Below, piece by piece: positions 29,303 to 39,300 of a DNA stretch of 64,000 bases (the first letter of the stretch is position 1; every line of letters begins with the position of its first letter). Under the pieces are notes generated by a model. That model was given only the letters and a program-made list of their open reading frames with translations, searched no databases and was not told the DNA's origin. Origin of the DNA: Mesorhizobium sp. WSM3626 (lineage in GTDB: Bacteria; Pseudomonadota; Alphaproteobacteria; Rhizobiales; Rhizobiaceae); contig NZ_AZUY01000001.1 in the NCBI RefSeq assembly GCF_000513935.1, forward strand, positions 259,382-323,381. Reading direction: 5' to 3'. A program made the position numbers and the translations under genes.

Positions 29303-30225
29303 GCGCGATCAGCCACTGGTTTGTGGAAGGCAACGCCGGCCACGACCAGCGCGATGCCGAGGCAATCGGTCGGGCCGGGAATCTGGCGCAGCACGACGAT
29401 GCCGATCAGCGTCGCGGTGACCGGCAGCAGCGACAGCATCAGCGCAAAGCTCGCGCGCGGCAACCGCGCCATGGCGAGCTGATCGCAGATATACGGAATG
29501 ACCGAAGAACAGATGCCGACGCCTATGGCCGCGATGAGCAGCGGCGGCGAGAAAAGGGCGGGCAGCGCGTCAGTGACACCGATCGGAAGCACGACGACAA
29601 AGGCGACCGCCATGGCAGCACCAAGGCCGGCGATGCCGTCGCCGGCGCCCGCGCGGGCGACACGGTGGCCAAGCACGATGTAGCCGACAAAGAGCGCCCC
29701 GTTGAGGAAAGCCCAGAACAGCCCGGCCGGGTCGCTTGACCATTTGACGTCAATCAACAGCAAGGTGCCGGTGACGGCGATGGCGAGAGCGGCCAGATTG
29801 CGGGCGCTCCTTAGGCCGACCAGCGCAATGCCGATGGTGCCGACGAACTCGATCGCCGCCACCAGCGAGATCGGCAGGCGGTCAAGCGCCAGGTAGAACG
29901 AGCAGTTCATCACCGCCAGGCAGGCGCCGAAGGCAATGAGCAGGAGCCGCGTCCGAGGGCCGGCACGGGCGAAGGTTCGCCAAGGGCGGGTCAGCGGCGC
30001 GAAGATCAGCGCCGCGGCGGCGATGCGCAGCCACGCCATGCCGAGCACGCCGACATGCGGGAAAAGCAGCACGGCGAAGGCCGGCCCGAGATAGTGGAAG
30101 ACCGCGCTGACCGCGAACCAGAGATGCGGCGGCAGTCTTGTCGCCAGCCCGGTGAGTGCGGGGCCGGCAAGGGCAGCCCTGATGGCGTCGGGACCTGCAG
30201 CTGAGACTTGCGTCGGGTCATCCAT
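29299..30225 (-). CDS. EamA family (RhtA-like) amino acid/metabolite exporter
   Basis: A 308-residue, ten-helix drug/metabolite transporter. It resembles the threonine/homoserine exporter RhtA: FHYLGPAFAVLLFP, LRIAAAALIF, SLVAAIEFVGTIGIAL and LSLLPVTATLIGIVVL. An N-terminal hydrophilic stretch of about 30 residues precedes the first helix. Divergent from an Lrp-type regulator, which commonly controls such exporters in response to amino acids. The two convergent stops at its 3' end share CTAG. Confidence 0.9.
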   Translation of the reverse strand: MDDPTQVSAAGPDAIRAALAGPALTGLATRLPPHLWFAVSAVFHYLGPAFAVLLFPHVGVLGMAWLRIAAAALIFAPLTRPWRTFARAGPRTRLLLIAFGACLAVMNCSFYLALDRLPISLVAAIEFVGTIGIALVGLRSARNLAALAIAVTGTLLLIDVKWSSDPAGLFWAFLNGALFVGYIVLGHRVARAGAGDGIAGLGAAMAVAFVVVLPIGVTDALPALFSPPLLIAAIGVGICSSVIPYICDQLAMARLPRASFALMLSLLPVTATLIGIVVLRQIPGPTDCLGIALVVAGVAFHKPVADRA

Positions 30226-30314
30226 GGGATCAGTATCGCAGCCGATCGTCCCGATTTATATGGATGATGATCCGGTTATCCGATCATTTCTTTTTCGGAA
30301 GCAAGGAGTTTTCC

Positions 30315-30794
30315 ATGAAACGCCTTCGAAGCGAAAACATCGACCTCGATGCGGCCGACATGAAAATCCTGCGCCTGCTGGAAAAGGATGCGCGCGCCAG
30401 CACGGCGGAGCTGGCGCGCTCGGTCGGCCTGTCGGCGCCGAGTGTGGCCGAGCGCATCAAGCGGCTGCAGGAAAACGGCGTGATCGAAGCCTATTCAGTC
30501 AGAATCAATCCGGCGGCGCTTGGCCTGAAACTATCGGCATGGCTGCGCATCCGGCCGGTGCCTGGGCAATTGGCCGTCGTGGCCGAGATCATCCGCGACC
30601 TGCCGGAAATCGCGCAATGCGACCGGGTGACCGGTGAGGACTGTTTCATCGCGTTGGCGCATGTCGGCTCGGTCGCCGAACTCGAACGGGTGATCGACCG
30701 CATCATCCCCCATGCGATGACCAATACGGCGATCATCCAGTCATCGCCGGTGATCGCGCGCTCGCCGCTGGAGGCGATCAGGCGGCAGCCGTGA
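30315..30794 (+). CDS. Lrp/AsnC family transcriptional regulator
   Basis: A 159-residue regulator: winged helix (LDAADMKILRLLEKDARAST through SAPSVAERIKRLQENGVI) followed by a ligand-binding RAM domain (WLRIRPVPGQLAVV, CDRVTGEDCFIALAHVGS). Members bind amino acids and form octamers. Divergent from the EamA exporter with 89 bases between starts, so it probably controls that gene and itself. AAGGAG 6 bases before the ATG at 30315 sets the start. Confidence 0.95.
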   Translation: MKRLRSENIDLDAADMKILRLLEKDARASTAELARSVGLSAPSVAERIKRLQENGVIEAYSVRINPAALGLKLSAWLRIRPVPGQLAVVAEIIRDLPEIAQCDRVTGEDCFIALAHVGSVAELERVIDRIIPHAMTNTAIIQSSPVIARSPLEAIRRQP

Positions 30795-30841
30795 AACTGG
30801 GGATTTGATCCCCGGGGCAAGCGATGTATCGGCCCCAGGCG

Positions 30842-31039
30842 CTATGCATGGCCGCGCTTCAGGCGGGCGCGCTTCAGGATGCTGCGCCAGCGGATCATGT
30901 CGAATGGAATCGGTTCGTTGTTGTTGGCGATGTGAAAGATCTCGTTGTCGACATTCTTGAGCGAACGCCAGAAATCGTAGTCTGATATGCGCGGATCGGC
31001 GGCCAGCCTGTCCACCTCGACCTTGATGTCGGTTTTCAT
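30842..31039 (-). CDS. Small hypothetical protein, 65 residues
   Basis: I do not recognise a family. The chain is hydrophilic, opens with MKTDIKVEVDRLAADPRI, contains DYDFWRSLKNVDNEIFHI, and ends in a basic [26 protein letters not shown] immediately before the ATG is a good ribosome-binding site, which with normal codon use argues for a real gene. It lies alone between the Lrp gene and a thioesterase gene. Confidence 0.65.
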   Translation of the reverse strand: MKTDIKVEVDRLAADPRISDYDFWRSLKNVDNEIFHIANNNEPIPFDMIRWRSILKRARLKRGHA

Positions 31040-31300
31040 GCACGTTCCTCGAACCGGCTTCGCCCCGCCGCCCGCTAAAACAACCCTTGTGCGGACGTTT
31101 TCAACCGCTCCGCTGAGTCGTTCAACGGCTCAAATGGCTTGTTCCCGTTAAAACCTCGGTAAGGTTAATGCGGGCGCGAAGGCGCTTCAAGCACTGGTGC
31201 TACGGGATATCCGAGGTTCTGCGATTTTGAGTTTCGGGTGTGGCTTTGAAGTCAGATCCGGTCTTCGCGCTAATGGGGCGAGATGGATGCCGGCTTCGCC

Positions 31301-31780
31301 CTACTTGCGCTTGATTCCAATCGAGCGGCCGGCGCGTTCGGGCATCGGCAGCACCGAATGGGCGGCACGCATGGCCTCGATCCTGGCCAGCACATCGGCC
31401 GGGAAGGGCGCCACCTTCGGCCCCGACATGTCGACATGCAACGACAAGGTCTCGGACGTGGCGGCGAGCCAGCCATCGACATGGCGGATCTCCTGATAGG
31501 CCCGCAGCCGCTTCTCGTCATGATCGATGAGCTGGAAAGAGACCGTGACCTTGTGGTCCAGGTGCAGTTCCTGCACATAACAGACATGGACTTCGGCGGT
31601 GTAGATGGTGAGCCGCCGCTCTTTCACATAGTCCAGCCCCATGCCCATCGCCTCGAAGGCCTCGTCCGAGCAGCGGTCGAACAGCACGTTGTAATAGGCC
31701 ATGTTGAGATGGCCGTTATAATCGATCCAGTCCTTCTCGATGTCCATGGGCCTTGAGACGAAGGGGGCGGAGATGGACAT
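31301..31780 (-). CDS. Thioesterase family protein (4HBT hot-dog fold)
   Basis: A 159-residue acyl-CoA thioesterase-like protein. The active-site strand is DWIDYNGHLNMAYYNVLFD, with Asp and His/Asn in usual places, followed by TIYTAEVHVCYVQELHLD. Similar proteins occur beside carnitine/betaine catabolism genes, but no such genes are here. The 261-base gap to its downstream side contains no gene I can support. It is divergent from the FAD-linked oxidase gene. Confidence 0.87.
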   Translation of the reverse strand: MSISAPFVSRPMDIEKDWIDYNGHLNMAYYNVLFDRCSDEAFEAMGMGLDYVKERRLTIYTAEVHVCYVQELHLDHKVTVSFQLIDHDEKRLRAYQEIRHVDGWLAATSETLSLHVDMSGPKVAPFPADVLARIEAMRAAHSVLPMPERAGRSIGIKRK

Positions 31781-31882
31781 CGAAACTTCCTTGTTCTGGT
31801 GCTGGACAGAGCGTGGTTGCGGAGACTACGCATCCATAGTCGCATAACAAGCATGCATGCTGGTCCATTCGCGGAGGATTTC

Positions 31883-33304
31883 ATGGCCCTGAGCGACCTC
31901 AATCCGGTCGAACGCAACGAGGAAGGCATTACTGCCGTGCTCGGCATCCTCAAGCAGCGGCTGGGCGAGCGCTTTCAGACCGGCCAAGCCATCCGCTCGC
32001 AGCACGCGCATACGACGACTTACATTCCGACGCAGGCGCCCGACGGCGTGGCTTTCCCGGAGACCACGGCCGAGGTGCAGGAGATCGTGCGCGCCTGCGC
32101 CGCGCATCGCGTGCCGGTGATCGCGTTTGGCGTCGGCTCATCACTGGAAGGCCACACCAACGCACCGGGTGGCGGCATCTCGGTCGATACGTCGCGGATG
32201 AACCGCATTCTTTCGGTCAATCCACAGGATCTCGACTGCACCGTGGAACCCGGCGTGACGCGTGAGGACCTGAACCGGCATCTGCGCGACACCGGGCTGT
32301 TCTTTCCGATCGATCCGGGCGCCAATGCTTCGCTCGGTGGCATGGCGGCGACGCGGGCGTCCGGCACCAATGCGGTGCGCTACGGGACGATGCGCGAGAA
32401 CGTGCTGTCGCTGACCGCCGTCATGGCCGACGGCGAGACGGTGACGACCGGCAAGCGGGCGAAGAAGAGTTCGGCCGGCTATGATCTGACGCGGCTGCTG
32501 GTCGGCTCGGAAGGCACGCTCGGCATCATCACCGCGCTAACCTTGAAGCTGCAGGGTATTCCGCAGGCGATCTCGGGCGGCGTCTGTCCGTTTCCGAGCG
32601 TCGAGGCGGCCTGCAACGCCGTCATCGCGACGATCCAGATGGGCATTCCGGTGGCGCGCATCGAACTGGTCAATGCACTGCAGATGCGGGCGATGAAAAC
32701 TTATTCCAAGCTCGACTATCCCGAGAGCCCGTGCCTGTTCGTCGAGTTCCATGGCAGCGATGCCGGCGTCGCCGAGCAGGCCGAGACCTTCGGCATGATC
32801 GCGGAAGAGAATGGCGGCGGGCCGTTCCTGTGGACCAGCGTCGCCGAGGAGCGCACCAAATTGTGGAAGGCGAGGCACGACGCCTACTGGGCGTCGCTGA
32901 CCTTGCGGCCGGGCGCCAAGGGCCTGTCGACCGATGTCTGCGTGCCGATATCGCGCTTTGCCGAATGCGTTATGGAAACCGAGGCCGATATCGCCGAGAT
33001 GGGGCTGATCGCGCCGATCGTCGGCCATGCAGGCGACGGCAATTTCCACGTGCTGGTGCTGATGGATGTGAACGATCCCAAGGAAATCGCGCTGTCGGAA
33101 AAATTCGTCGCGCGGCTCAACATGAGGGCGATCGCCATGGAGGGCACCTGCACCGGCGAGCACGGCATCGGCCAGGGCAAGATCGGCTTCCTGCGCCATG
33201 AACTCGGCCATGGCGTCGACATCATGCGCACCATCAAGCAGGCGCTCGATCCGCTTGATATCATGAATCCCGGTAAGATACTGCCGGGCCCGTCGCAGCA
33301 TTAG
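31883..33304 (+). CDS. FAD-binding oxidase, GlcD/D-lactate dehydrogenase family
   Basis: A 473-residue flavoprotein. The FAD domain shows TTTYIPTQAPDGVAFPETT, PVIAFGVGSSLEGHTNAPGGG, and DPGANASLGGMAATRASGTNAVRYG; the C-terminal cap has VPISRFAECV, VGHAGDGNFHVLVL and EGTCTGEHGIGQGK. These are those of D-lactate dehydrogenase (cytochrome) and glycolate oxidase subunit GlcD. The lack of adjacent glcE/glcF favours a stand-alone D-lactate or 2-hydroxyacid dehydrogenase. GGAGG before the ATG at 31883 sets the start. Confidence 0.93.
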   Translation: MALSDLNPVERNEEGITAVLGILKQRLGERFQTGQAIRSQHAHTTTYIPTQAPDGVAFPETTAEVQEIVRACAAHRVPVIAFGVGSSLEGHTNAPGGGISVDTSRMNRILSVNPQDLDCTVEPGVTREDLNRHLRDTGLFFPIDPGANASLGGMAATRASGTNAVRYGTMRENVLSLTAVMADGETVTTGKRAKKSSAGYDLTRLLVGSEGTLGIITALTLKLQGIPQAISGGVCPFPSVEAACNAVIATIQMGIPVARIELVNALQMRAMKTYSKLDYPESPCLFVEFHGSDAGVAEQAETFGMIAEENGGGPFLWTSVAEERTKLWKARHDAYWASLTLRPGAKGLSTDVCVPISRFAECVMETEADIAEMGLIAPIVGHAGDGNFHVLVLMDVNDPKEIALSEKFVARLNMRAIAMEGTCTGEHGIGQGKIGFLRHELGHGVDIMRTIKQALDPLDIMNPGKILPGPSQH

Positions 33305-33352
33305 CTAGAGAGCCGGCACGGGGCCGGCATCTCCACGCCCGGATACTCCTGC

Positions 33353-33862
33353 TCACATTGATGCGCGGCGTGCGGGCTCGGCTTGGTGGAGATAGCCCGT
33401 GAACGTGTCAGGGGAAGACGGCTTCGATAGCTGGGTCACCATGCGGCCAACCTCGCCACGATGATAGCCACCGTGGGTTATGACGTGCGCGAGCATCTCT
33501 TCGCGCGACATTTGTCCCGAGGCGCCGTCAGTAAAGCTGAAGTTGATCGTCTCCGCCAGTTCTTCCGGTTCCACCTGTTCGACATAGCGGAGGTACCAGC
33601 GGTCGGTTTCGATGATCGCCTCGGACAATTCGGCGAGCTTCGGCGTGCTGCTGGTGCCCGTGTCCCGATAGCCGTGCGTCCTCTTCTGGATGTTCGACAT
33701 AAAGATCCTGTCGACGACATGCGCGTGATTGACGGTTTCAAGGATCGCGACGAGTTGCTCGTCGGTCACGTCGTTTTCGACCTCGGCCAAAAGAGCGAGG
33801 AGTTCATCATCGGCCCAGGATTTGTAGCCGAACAGGGATAGAAGCAGTGTCTTGCTGCTCAT
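33353..33862 (-). CDS. DinB family protein
   Basis: A 169-residue four-helix-bundle protein of the DinB/YfiT superfamily, possibly a thiol-dependent metal enzyme. The three metal-ligand histidines are plausible at NHAHVVDRIF and HVITHGGYHRGEVGRM, the latter being the family's C-terminal signature. Divergent from a TetR regulator with 81 bases between starts, suggesting control by it. Confidence 0.9.
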   Translation of the reverse strand: MSSKTLLLSLFGYKSWADDELLALLAEVENDVTDEQLVAILETVNHAHVVDRIFMSNIQKRTHGYRDTGTSSTPKLAELSEAIIETDRWYLRYVEQVEPEELAETINFSFTDGASGQMSREEMLAHVITHGGYHRGEVGRMVTQLSKPSSPDTFTGYLHQAEPARRASM

Positions 33863-33902
33863 AATGGCCTCTCATTGACTTGCCTGTCGCGCTTCTTGAA
33901 TA

Positions 33903-33918
33903 AATGTGAGCGGACATT
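33903..33918. promoter_or_regulatory. Candidate TetR operator AATGT-N6-ACATT
   Basis: Perfect 5-bp arms AATGT and ACATT separated by GAGCGG, located midway between the divergent DinB and TetR starts. The spacing and position fit a TetR-family operator controlling both genes, but the site is short and unproven. Confidence 0.45.
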
Positions 33919-33943
33919 CGCATTTTGGTGAAAAAGCCTGAGC

Positions 33944-34573
33944 ATGGCTACTCGCGTTCCCTTACGGCATGAAAGTGTGCGCAAAGCACCACGGCAGCAG
34001 CGTTCCCGCGCGACAGTGGATACCATCGTCGAGGCCGCGGCTCGCGTTCTGGCGCGGCGCGGCTGGGCGCATTTCACCACCAATGAGACGGCTTCGGCCG
34101 CCGGTGTCAGCGTCGGCTCGCTCTATCAGTATTTCCCCAACAAGCTGGCGCTGGCGGAGGAGATCCGCAAACGCCATCTCGATGCTGTGCTCGCCGCCAT
34201 ATCCAGTTCAGATGAGCGCGACGGAGCGGGCATGCTCGAGCAGCGCGTGGCGAAGCTGATCGACGGGGTCGTCGCTGCTCACAGTGTCGATCAGCAGCTA
34301 CACCGCGTCCTGCTCGACGAAGTGCCACTTGCCGCCCGCTCGACGCAGGATCAGTTCGAAGCGGAATATCTGCGCCGCTACCAGGCCGTGATTGCATCCG
34401 CCTCAGGCAAGCCCGATCTCGAGCGCGATGACATTGCCGGGCGCGTGCTGTCGGGCGCGGTCGAAGGGGTCGTGCATGCCGCGGCGCGACATGGCGAACT
34501 TGATTCGCCGGCGTTGCGAGCGGAGCTCATAGACTTGGTCTGCGGATACCTGCGCCGCCGAACCGCGAGTTGA
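33944..34573 (+). CDS. TetR/AcrR family transcriptional regulator
   Basis: A 209-residue repressor. The N-terminal helix-turn-helix is clear: RSRATVDTIVEAAARVLARR, FTTNETASAAGVSVGSLYQYFPNKLALAEE. The C-terminal ligand domain is divergent. Its position opposite the DinB gene and the AATGT-N6-ACATT site between them suggest autoregulation and control of that gene. The inducing ligand is not predictable. Confidence 0.93.
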   Translation: MATRVPLRHESVRKAPRQQRSRATVDTIVEAAARVLARRGWAHFTTNETASAAGVSVGSLYQYFPNKLALAEEIRKRHLDAVLAAISSSDERDGAGMLEQRVAKLIDGVVAAHSVDQQLHRVLLDEVPLAARSTQDQFEAEYLRRYQAVIASASGKPDLERDDIAGRVLSGAVEGVVHAAARHGELDSPALRAELIDLVCGYLRRRTAS

Positions 34574-34697
34574 TCGGGGCGGCATCGGCGTCGTGCGGGC
34601 GCATCGGAAGGCTTCTTGACCGCTGCAGTTTTGGGGCAGAGACTCAGCGCTCAATAGGCTTGGAGCCAACAAGGCGTGCCGGCTGAGGAGGACTGTC

Positions 34698-35216
34698 ATG
34701 GCTATTTCACGCAAGGAAGAAGCGCGCGCGCTGAGCACCGACGAACACGAGATGGTGGAGAAATCGCACCATCCGGCCGTGCAGGAGCTTTCCGACTCCG
34801 ACCTTTCCGGCCTGGTCAAGCTGTTGCGGGAGCGGCGTGACAAGGCGCAGACCGAAGCGCATCGGCGTCGGCGCGAAATCCGCGGCAAGGGAGCGCCGAA
34901 AGGGGCCGTTGCTTCGAAGGCCGATGGCGGTTCACAAGTGAAGCTCGCTGTGCTGGCCATGGCGATGCGGCGGCTGAACGGCGAGACCGAACGGCGCCGC
35001 CAACTGGCGGCCCGTATTTCGCTGGTCGACAATGCGCGCAAGGCGCTGGCCTTGAAGCAGAAAGCTCCGGACGGTCCCGCGCACAATTCGCGCACGGCGC
35101 ACAAGGGCATGCGGGCCGTGGCCAACCAGAAGGTTCCAAGCCCGGTTCGACCGGCGGAACTCGGCCGGCAGCGCAAGGCGGCCAAGGTGGCGCAGGCAAA
35201 GCGCGACGCACGTTGA
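34698..35216 (+). CDS. Highly basic hypothetical protein
   Basis: A 172-residue protein rich in Arg, Lys and Ala with no membrane segment. It contains VEKSHHPAVQELSDSDLSGL followed by KLLRERRDKAQTEAHRRRRE, and a second basic half. Proteins like it recur in rhizobia as unnamed conserved proteins. Charge suggests nucleic acid association but no known domain is visible. AGGAGG 7 bases before the ATG supports expression. Confidence 0.78.
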   Translation: MAISRKEEARALSTDEHEMVEKSHHPAVQELSDSDLSGLVKLLRERRDKAQTEAHRRRREIRGKGAPKGAVASKADGGSQVKLAVLAMAMRRLNGETERRRQLAARISLVDNARKALALKQKAPDGPAHNSRTAHKGMRAVANQKVPSPVRPAELGRQRKAAKVAQAKRDAR

Positions 35217-35273
35217 GGGACCGCGGACAAAGGCCGCCGGCCACTGCTCTACCGTGCGGTGGGATAGCTTGTC

Positions 35274-36235
35274 TTAGTTCGCCTGCACAAGCGTTTGCAG
35301 CATGGGGCGGGTCGGAGCGAAGAAGGTCGTGCCGGTGTGCGGCGTGGAGACGTCGAGCAGCCGGTCGTAGGCGCCCGGCGGCTCGCCGATATACATGCGT
35401 TGCAGCATTTTCTCGGTGACCCAGAGGTACCTGCTGTAGCCGATGAAGTAGGTTCCGAACTCGTTCTGCCCGGGCCTGCCAAACGGCATGTTGTCGCGCA
35501 ATATGTCGTATTCGTTGCCGTCGGCATCCTCGATGGTGGCCAGCGACTTGTGCGATTTGCGCGGCGCGTCGTCATCATCGATTTCGATGTTGTCGATTTT
35601 GGTGCGGCCGATGATCGCCTCCTGCTCGGGAGTCGGAATGCGCGCCCAGGCCTGCATATCGTGCAGATATTTCTGAACCACGACATAGCTGCCGCCGGCG
35701 AAGTCGGCATCCTCGTCACCAACCCGCGCCGAGGCTGGCAGATCGAGGCCGGTCGGGTTTGCGGTGCCGTCGACAAAACCGAGCAGGTCGCGGGCATCGA
35801 AATAACGAAAGCCCGTCACTTCGTCGATGACGGTCACGCCGGGACCAAGCCTGTCGAGCAGGATGCGTTCGAATTCGAAGCACATGTCGGGCCGCTCGGC
35901 GCGGATGTGGAAGAGCAGGTCGCCGATGTCGTTGGCGCCGAATGGACCGCGCCCTTGATCGGCGCGAACGGCTTCAGCTCCAGCGGCCGCCGGCCGGGGC
36001 TGAGCCGGTCCCAGAGATCGCTGCCGATGCCGGCGATGCACGACAGGCGCCCGCCAAGATCGCGGAATCCGACAGTCTTGACCAGGTCGTCGAGCTCGCC
36101 GAGTACGGAGCAAACCCTGGCCAAGGCCGGCTGGTCGCCGGCGACGGTGACGACAAGGAAAATCGCCGACTGCGATAGCGGGGCATCGACACTCTGTGCA
36201 TCGATCGGCACGCGATCCCAGTTCTTGCCCGACAT
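35274..36235 (-). pseudogene. Dyp-type peroxidase, interrupted by a one-base frameshift
   Basis: Heme peroxidase of the DyP family. The N-terminal third (from the ATG at 36235, with GGAGA upstream) reads AIFLVVTVAGDQ through LELKPFAPIKGAVHSA; the frame then shifts and the rest continues as NDIGDLLFHIRAERPDMCFE, LLGFVDGTANPTG (the GxxDG motif) and GRPGQNEFGTYFIGYSRYLW to the stop at 35274. The two parts join perfectly as HSAPNDIGDLLFHIRA if one C is added to the CC at about 35934-35935 (GG on the plus strand). No other lesion is seen, so this is a recent mutation or a sequencing error. Confidence 0.85.
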
Positions 36236-36368
36236 CCGAGAATCTCCGCTTTTTCCAGAATTTGTTTCAGATCGTCCGACGTGACGCAACACAGCATGAA
36301 TTGCCTCTTTATCGACACGCGGATGCGGGTAGAGTGCGGCAGAATTTCAATCAACCTGTTCGGAGCGG

Positions 36369-39300
36369 ATGCTCGCACGCCTGTTCGTGATCTTCGGTGG
36401 CCTGTTCGTGCTGGTGCTGCTTGCGGCGCTGGTGGTGCCGTACTTCGTCGACTGGACCGGCTACCGCGCCGAGTTCGAGCGCGAGGCAAGCGCCATCCTC
36501 GGCCGCAAGGTCACCGTGCAGGGCGATGCCACGGCAAGGCTGTTGCCGTTCCCCTCGGTGACCTTTTCCAACGTCGCCGTCGCCGGTGGCCCGAACGGCC
36601 AGCCGGCCATGACCGTCGAGACGTTTTCGATGGATGCGGAGCTGGCGCCGTTCCTGCGCGGCGAGGTGCTGATCTTCGACATGCGGCTGGTGCGGCCGAA
36701 GGCGACCATAGACATCGCGGCCGATGGTACCGTCGACTGGGCGATGCGCCCGTCCTCGCCCTTCGACCCCGGCCAGATCTCGATCGAGAAGCTGACGGTG
36801 ACGGAAGGGCAGGTCGAACTGCGCCATGCCGCAGGCGGCCGCAGCCACATCTTTTCCGAGATCAACTCGACCATTTCGGCCAAGTCGCTGGCCGGCCCCT
36901 GGCGCATGGACGGCACGTTGCGGCTGGACGGGTTGCGGACGACGGTCGCGGCGTCGACCGGCAAAGCCGAACCCTCCGGGCAGATGCGGTTACGGATGAA
37001 GGCGGACCCCGATGCCTATCCGCTGGTCATCGAGACCGACGGCAATGCCGGCATCGTCAACGGTGCCGCCGTCTATTCCGGCCAGTTCAAGATTTCGGGT
37101 GCCGACAAGGATGGTGCTGGCAAGAATTCAGCCGAGCTGCGCGGCACGGATGGCGAGACGGTCAAGGTCAGCGCCGGCAAGCCCGATCCGGGTTTCCGGC
37201 TGAACGGCAAGTTCTCGCTCGACCACCAGAAGCTTGGCGTCGATGAATTCCGTTTCGAGACCGGTCCGCTCGACAATCCCTACACCGCCGACGGCAAGGC
37301 CTCGGTCGATCTCGGCCAGAAACCGAGCTTCGCCATCGAAGCCAATGGCGCGCAGGTGCAGTTCGACGAGGCGGTGGGTGCGCCGGCTGGCGCGGGCCTG
37401 ACGCTGGACCAGCGTATCGCCGGGCTCGAACAGGCGCTGCTCGATCTGCCGAAGCCGACCATTCCCGGCACGGTCGAGGTTAAGCTGCCGGCGGTGGTGG
37501 CCGGCGACACCACGGTGCGCGACGTTCATCTTTCCGCCGAGCCGGTCGGTGACGGCTGGTCGGTGAAATCACTGGCCGCGACCTTGCCGGGCCGCACCAA
37601 GCTGGAAGCCGATGGCAAGGTCATGCTCAACGTGCAGGGCCATTTCGGCTTCACCGGCTCGTTGCTGCTGGCCGTGGCGCAACCTTCGGGGTTCGCAGCC
37701 TGGCTGTCGAAGGATGTCGACGAAGCGATCCGCCGTCTGCCTGCCGCCGGGTTCAAGGCCAAGGTCGATCTCTCGGAAAACCATCAATCCTTCAGCGATC
37801 TCGAATTGATCCTGGGCAAGGCGAAGTTTTCCGGCCGCATCGATTCCAGCCAGCCTGACGACGCAAAGCCCTCGGTGCTGATGCGGCTCGAGGGCGGTGA
37901 TCTCGATGTCGACGGGCTGGCGGCCTTCGCCTCGATCTTCGTTAGCGACAAGGGCGCCAACCGTTTTGCCAGCAGCGACCTCGATTTCCAGATCAAGGCC
38001 GGCCCGGTCAGCGCCGGTGGCTTGGCCGCCGACACGGTCGATACCGCGCTCAGGCTGCGCGACGGGCTGCTCGAAATCGACAGGCTTTCGGTCGGCGGAC
38101 TGGCCGGTTCCTCGATCAGCGCCACGGGCCGGATCAAGGATTTTCCGGCGGGCCCGACCGGCAAGCTCGACGCCTCGGTGGTCGCGGTCGACCTGAAGCC
38201 ACTGATCGATGTCGCCGCGCAGCATTATCCGGACAATGCCGTGCTGAAGGGGCTCGCGGGCCGCGCCGCCGCTTATCCCGACCTGTTCCAGGATGCGCGC
38301 ATCGACCTCGTGGCCAGTGCGGCCGACAATGGCGATGGCACCACGGGTCTGGCGGTCAGCGGGCAGGGCAAGGCCGGCGGCTCGGCGTTTTCGGCGTCGC
38401 TGTCGGGAAGGGGCGCGATGGACAAGCTTGCCGACGCGCCGGTGACACTGACTTTCAATGCCAGGAACCCGGACGCAACCGCCTTGCTGGCGCTCTATGG
38501 CCTGCCGGCGCTGCCGCTTGGCATGCTGGGCGAAGCAAGCACCGATATCCAGGCCAAGGGCACGTTTGGCGGCGGCCTGGCGACGAGCTTCAGCCTTGCC
38601 GGCAACGACTTCAAGGCCGGCTTCGAGGGAACGGTCGCGGACACGCCGCAAGGTCCGACGGCCAAGGGCAAGGTCAATCTCGACGCCTCCGACATCGAAC
38701 CTTGGCTGATGACGACGGGCATTGGCCTGCCCGGCATGGGCGCCGGCATGTCGACATCGCTGGCCGCGCAGGCCGATTACGGCAATGGCCTGCTGGTGCT
38801 CTCCGGGCTCAGCGGCGCCATCAACGAGGCGGCTGTGTCCGGCGACATCAACCTCGATGTCAAGCAGGGGGTCGACGGCAAGGATGGCGTGCCGCATCTG
38901 GCCGGTGCGCTGGCGCTCGACGAACTCGACCTCGATCCGATGGCGGTGGCACTGTTTGGCGATTCCGCTTTTCTCTTGGACAAGAACGGCGCCGGCAAGA
39001 GTGACAATGCTGACAAGAGTGAGAAGGCCGGCGCATGGCCGTCCGCCCCGTTCAGCCAGAAGTCCAGCCTGCCGTTCACCGCCGATCTCGACCTGACCAC
39101 GGCTTCGCTGGCCGCCGGCCCGTTGGCCACCGCCTATGACGCGGCCTTCTCGCTCAAGCTCGACCCGGAAGGCATTCGGGTCGCCGACCTCAAAGCCAAA
39201 TTCCTCGGCGGGGCGCTCTCCGGCCTGTTCGAGTTGAAGAACAATGAGGGCACCGGGCTTTTCACCGGACAGATGAAACTGGCGGGTGCCGACCTGACTG

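Noticed and set aside
36281..37246. Alternative frame with an overlapping start at the beginning of the AsmA gene
   Set aside because: Arg-rich out-of-frame translation fully inside the AsmA coding sequence.
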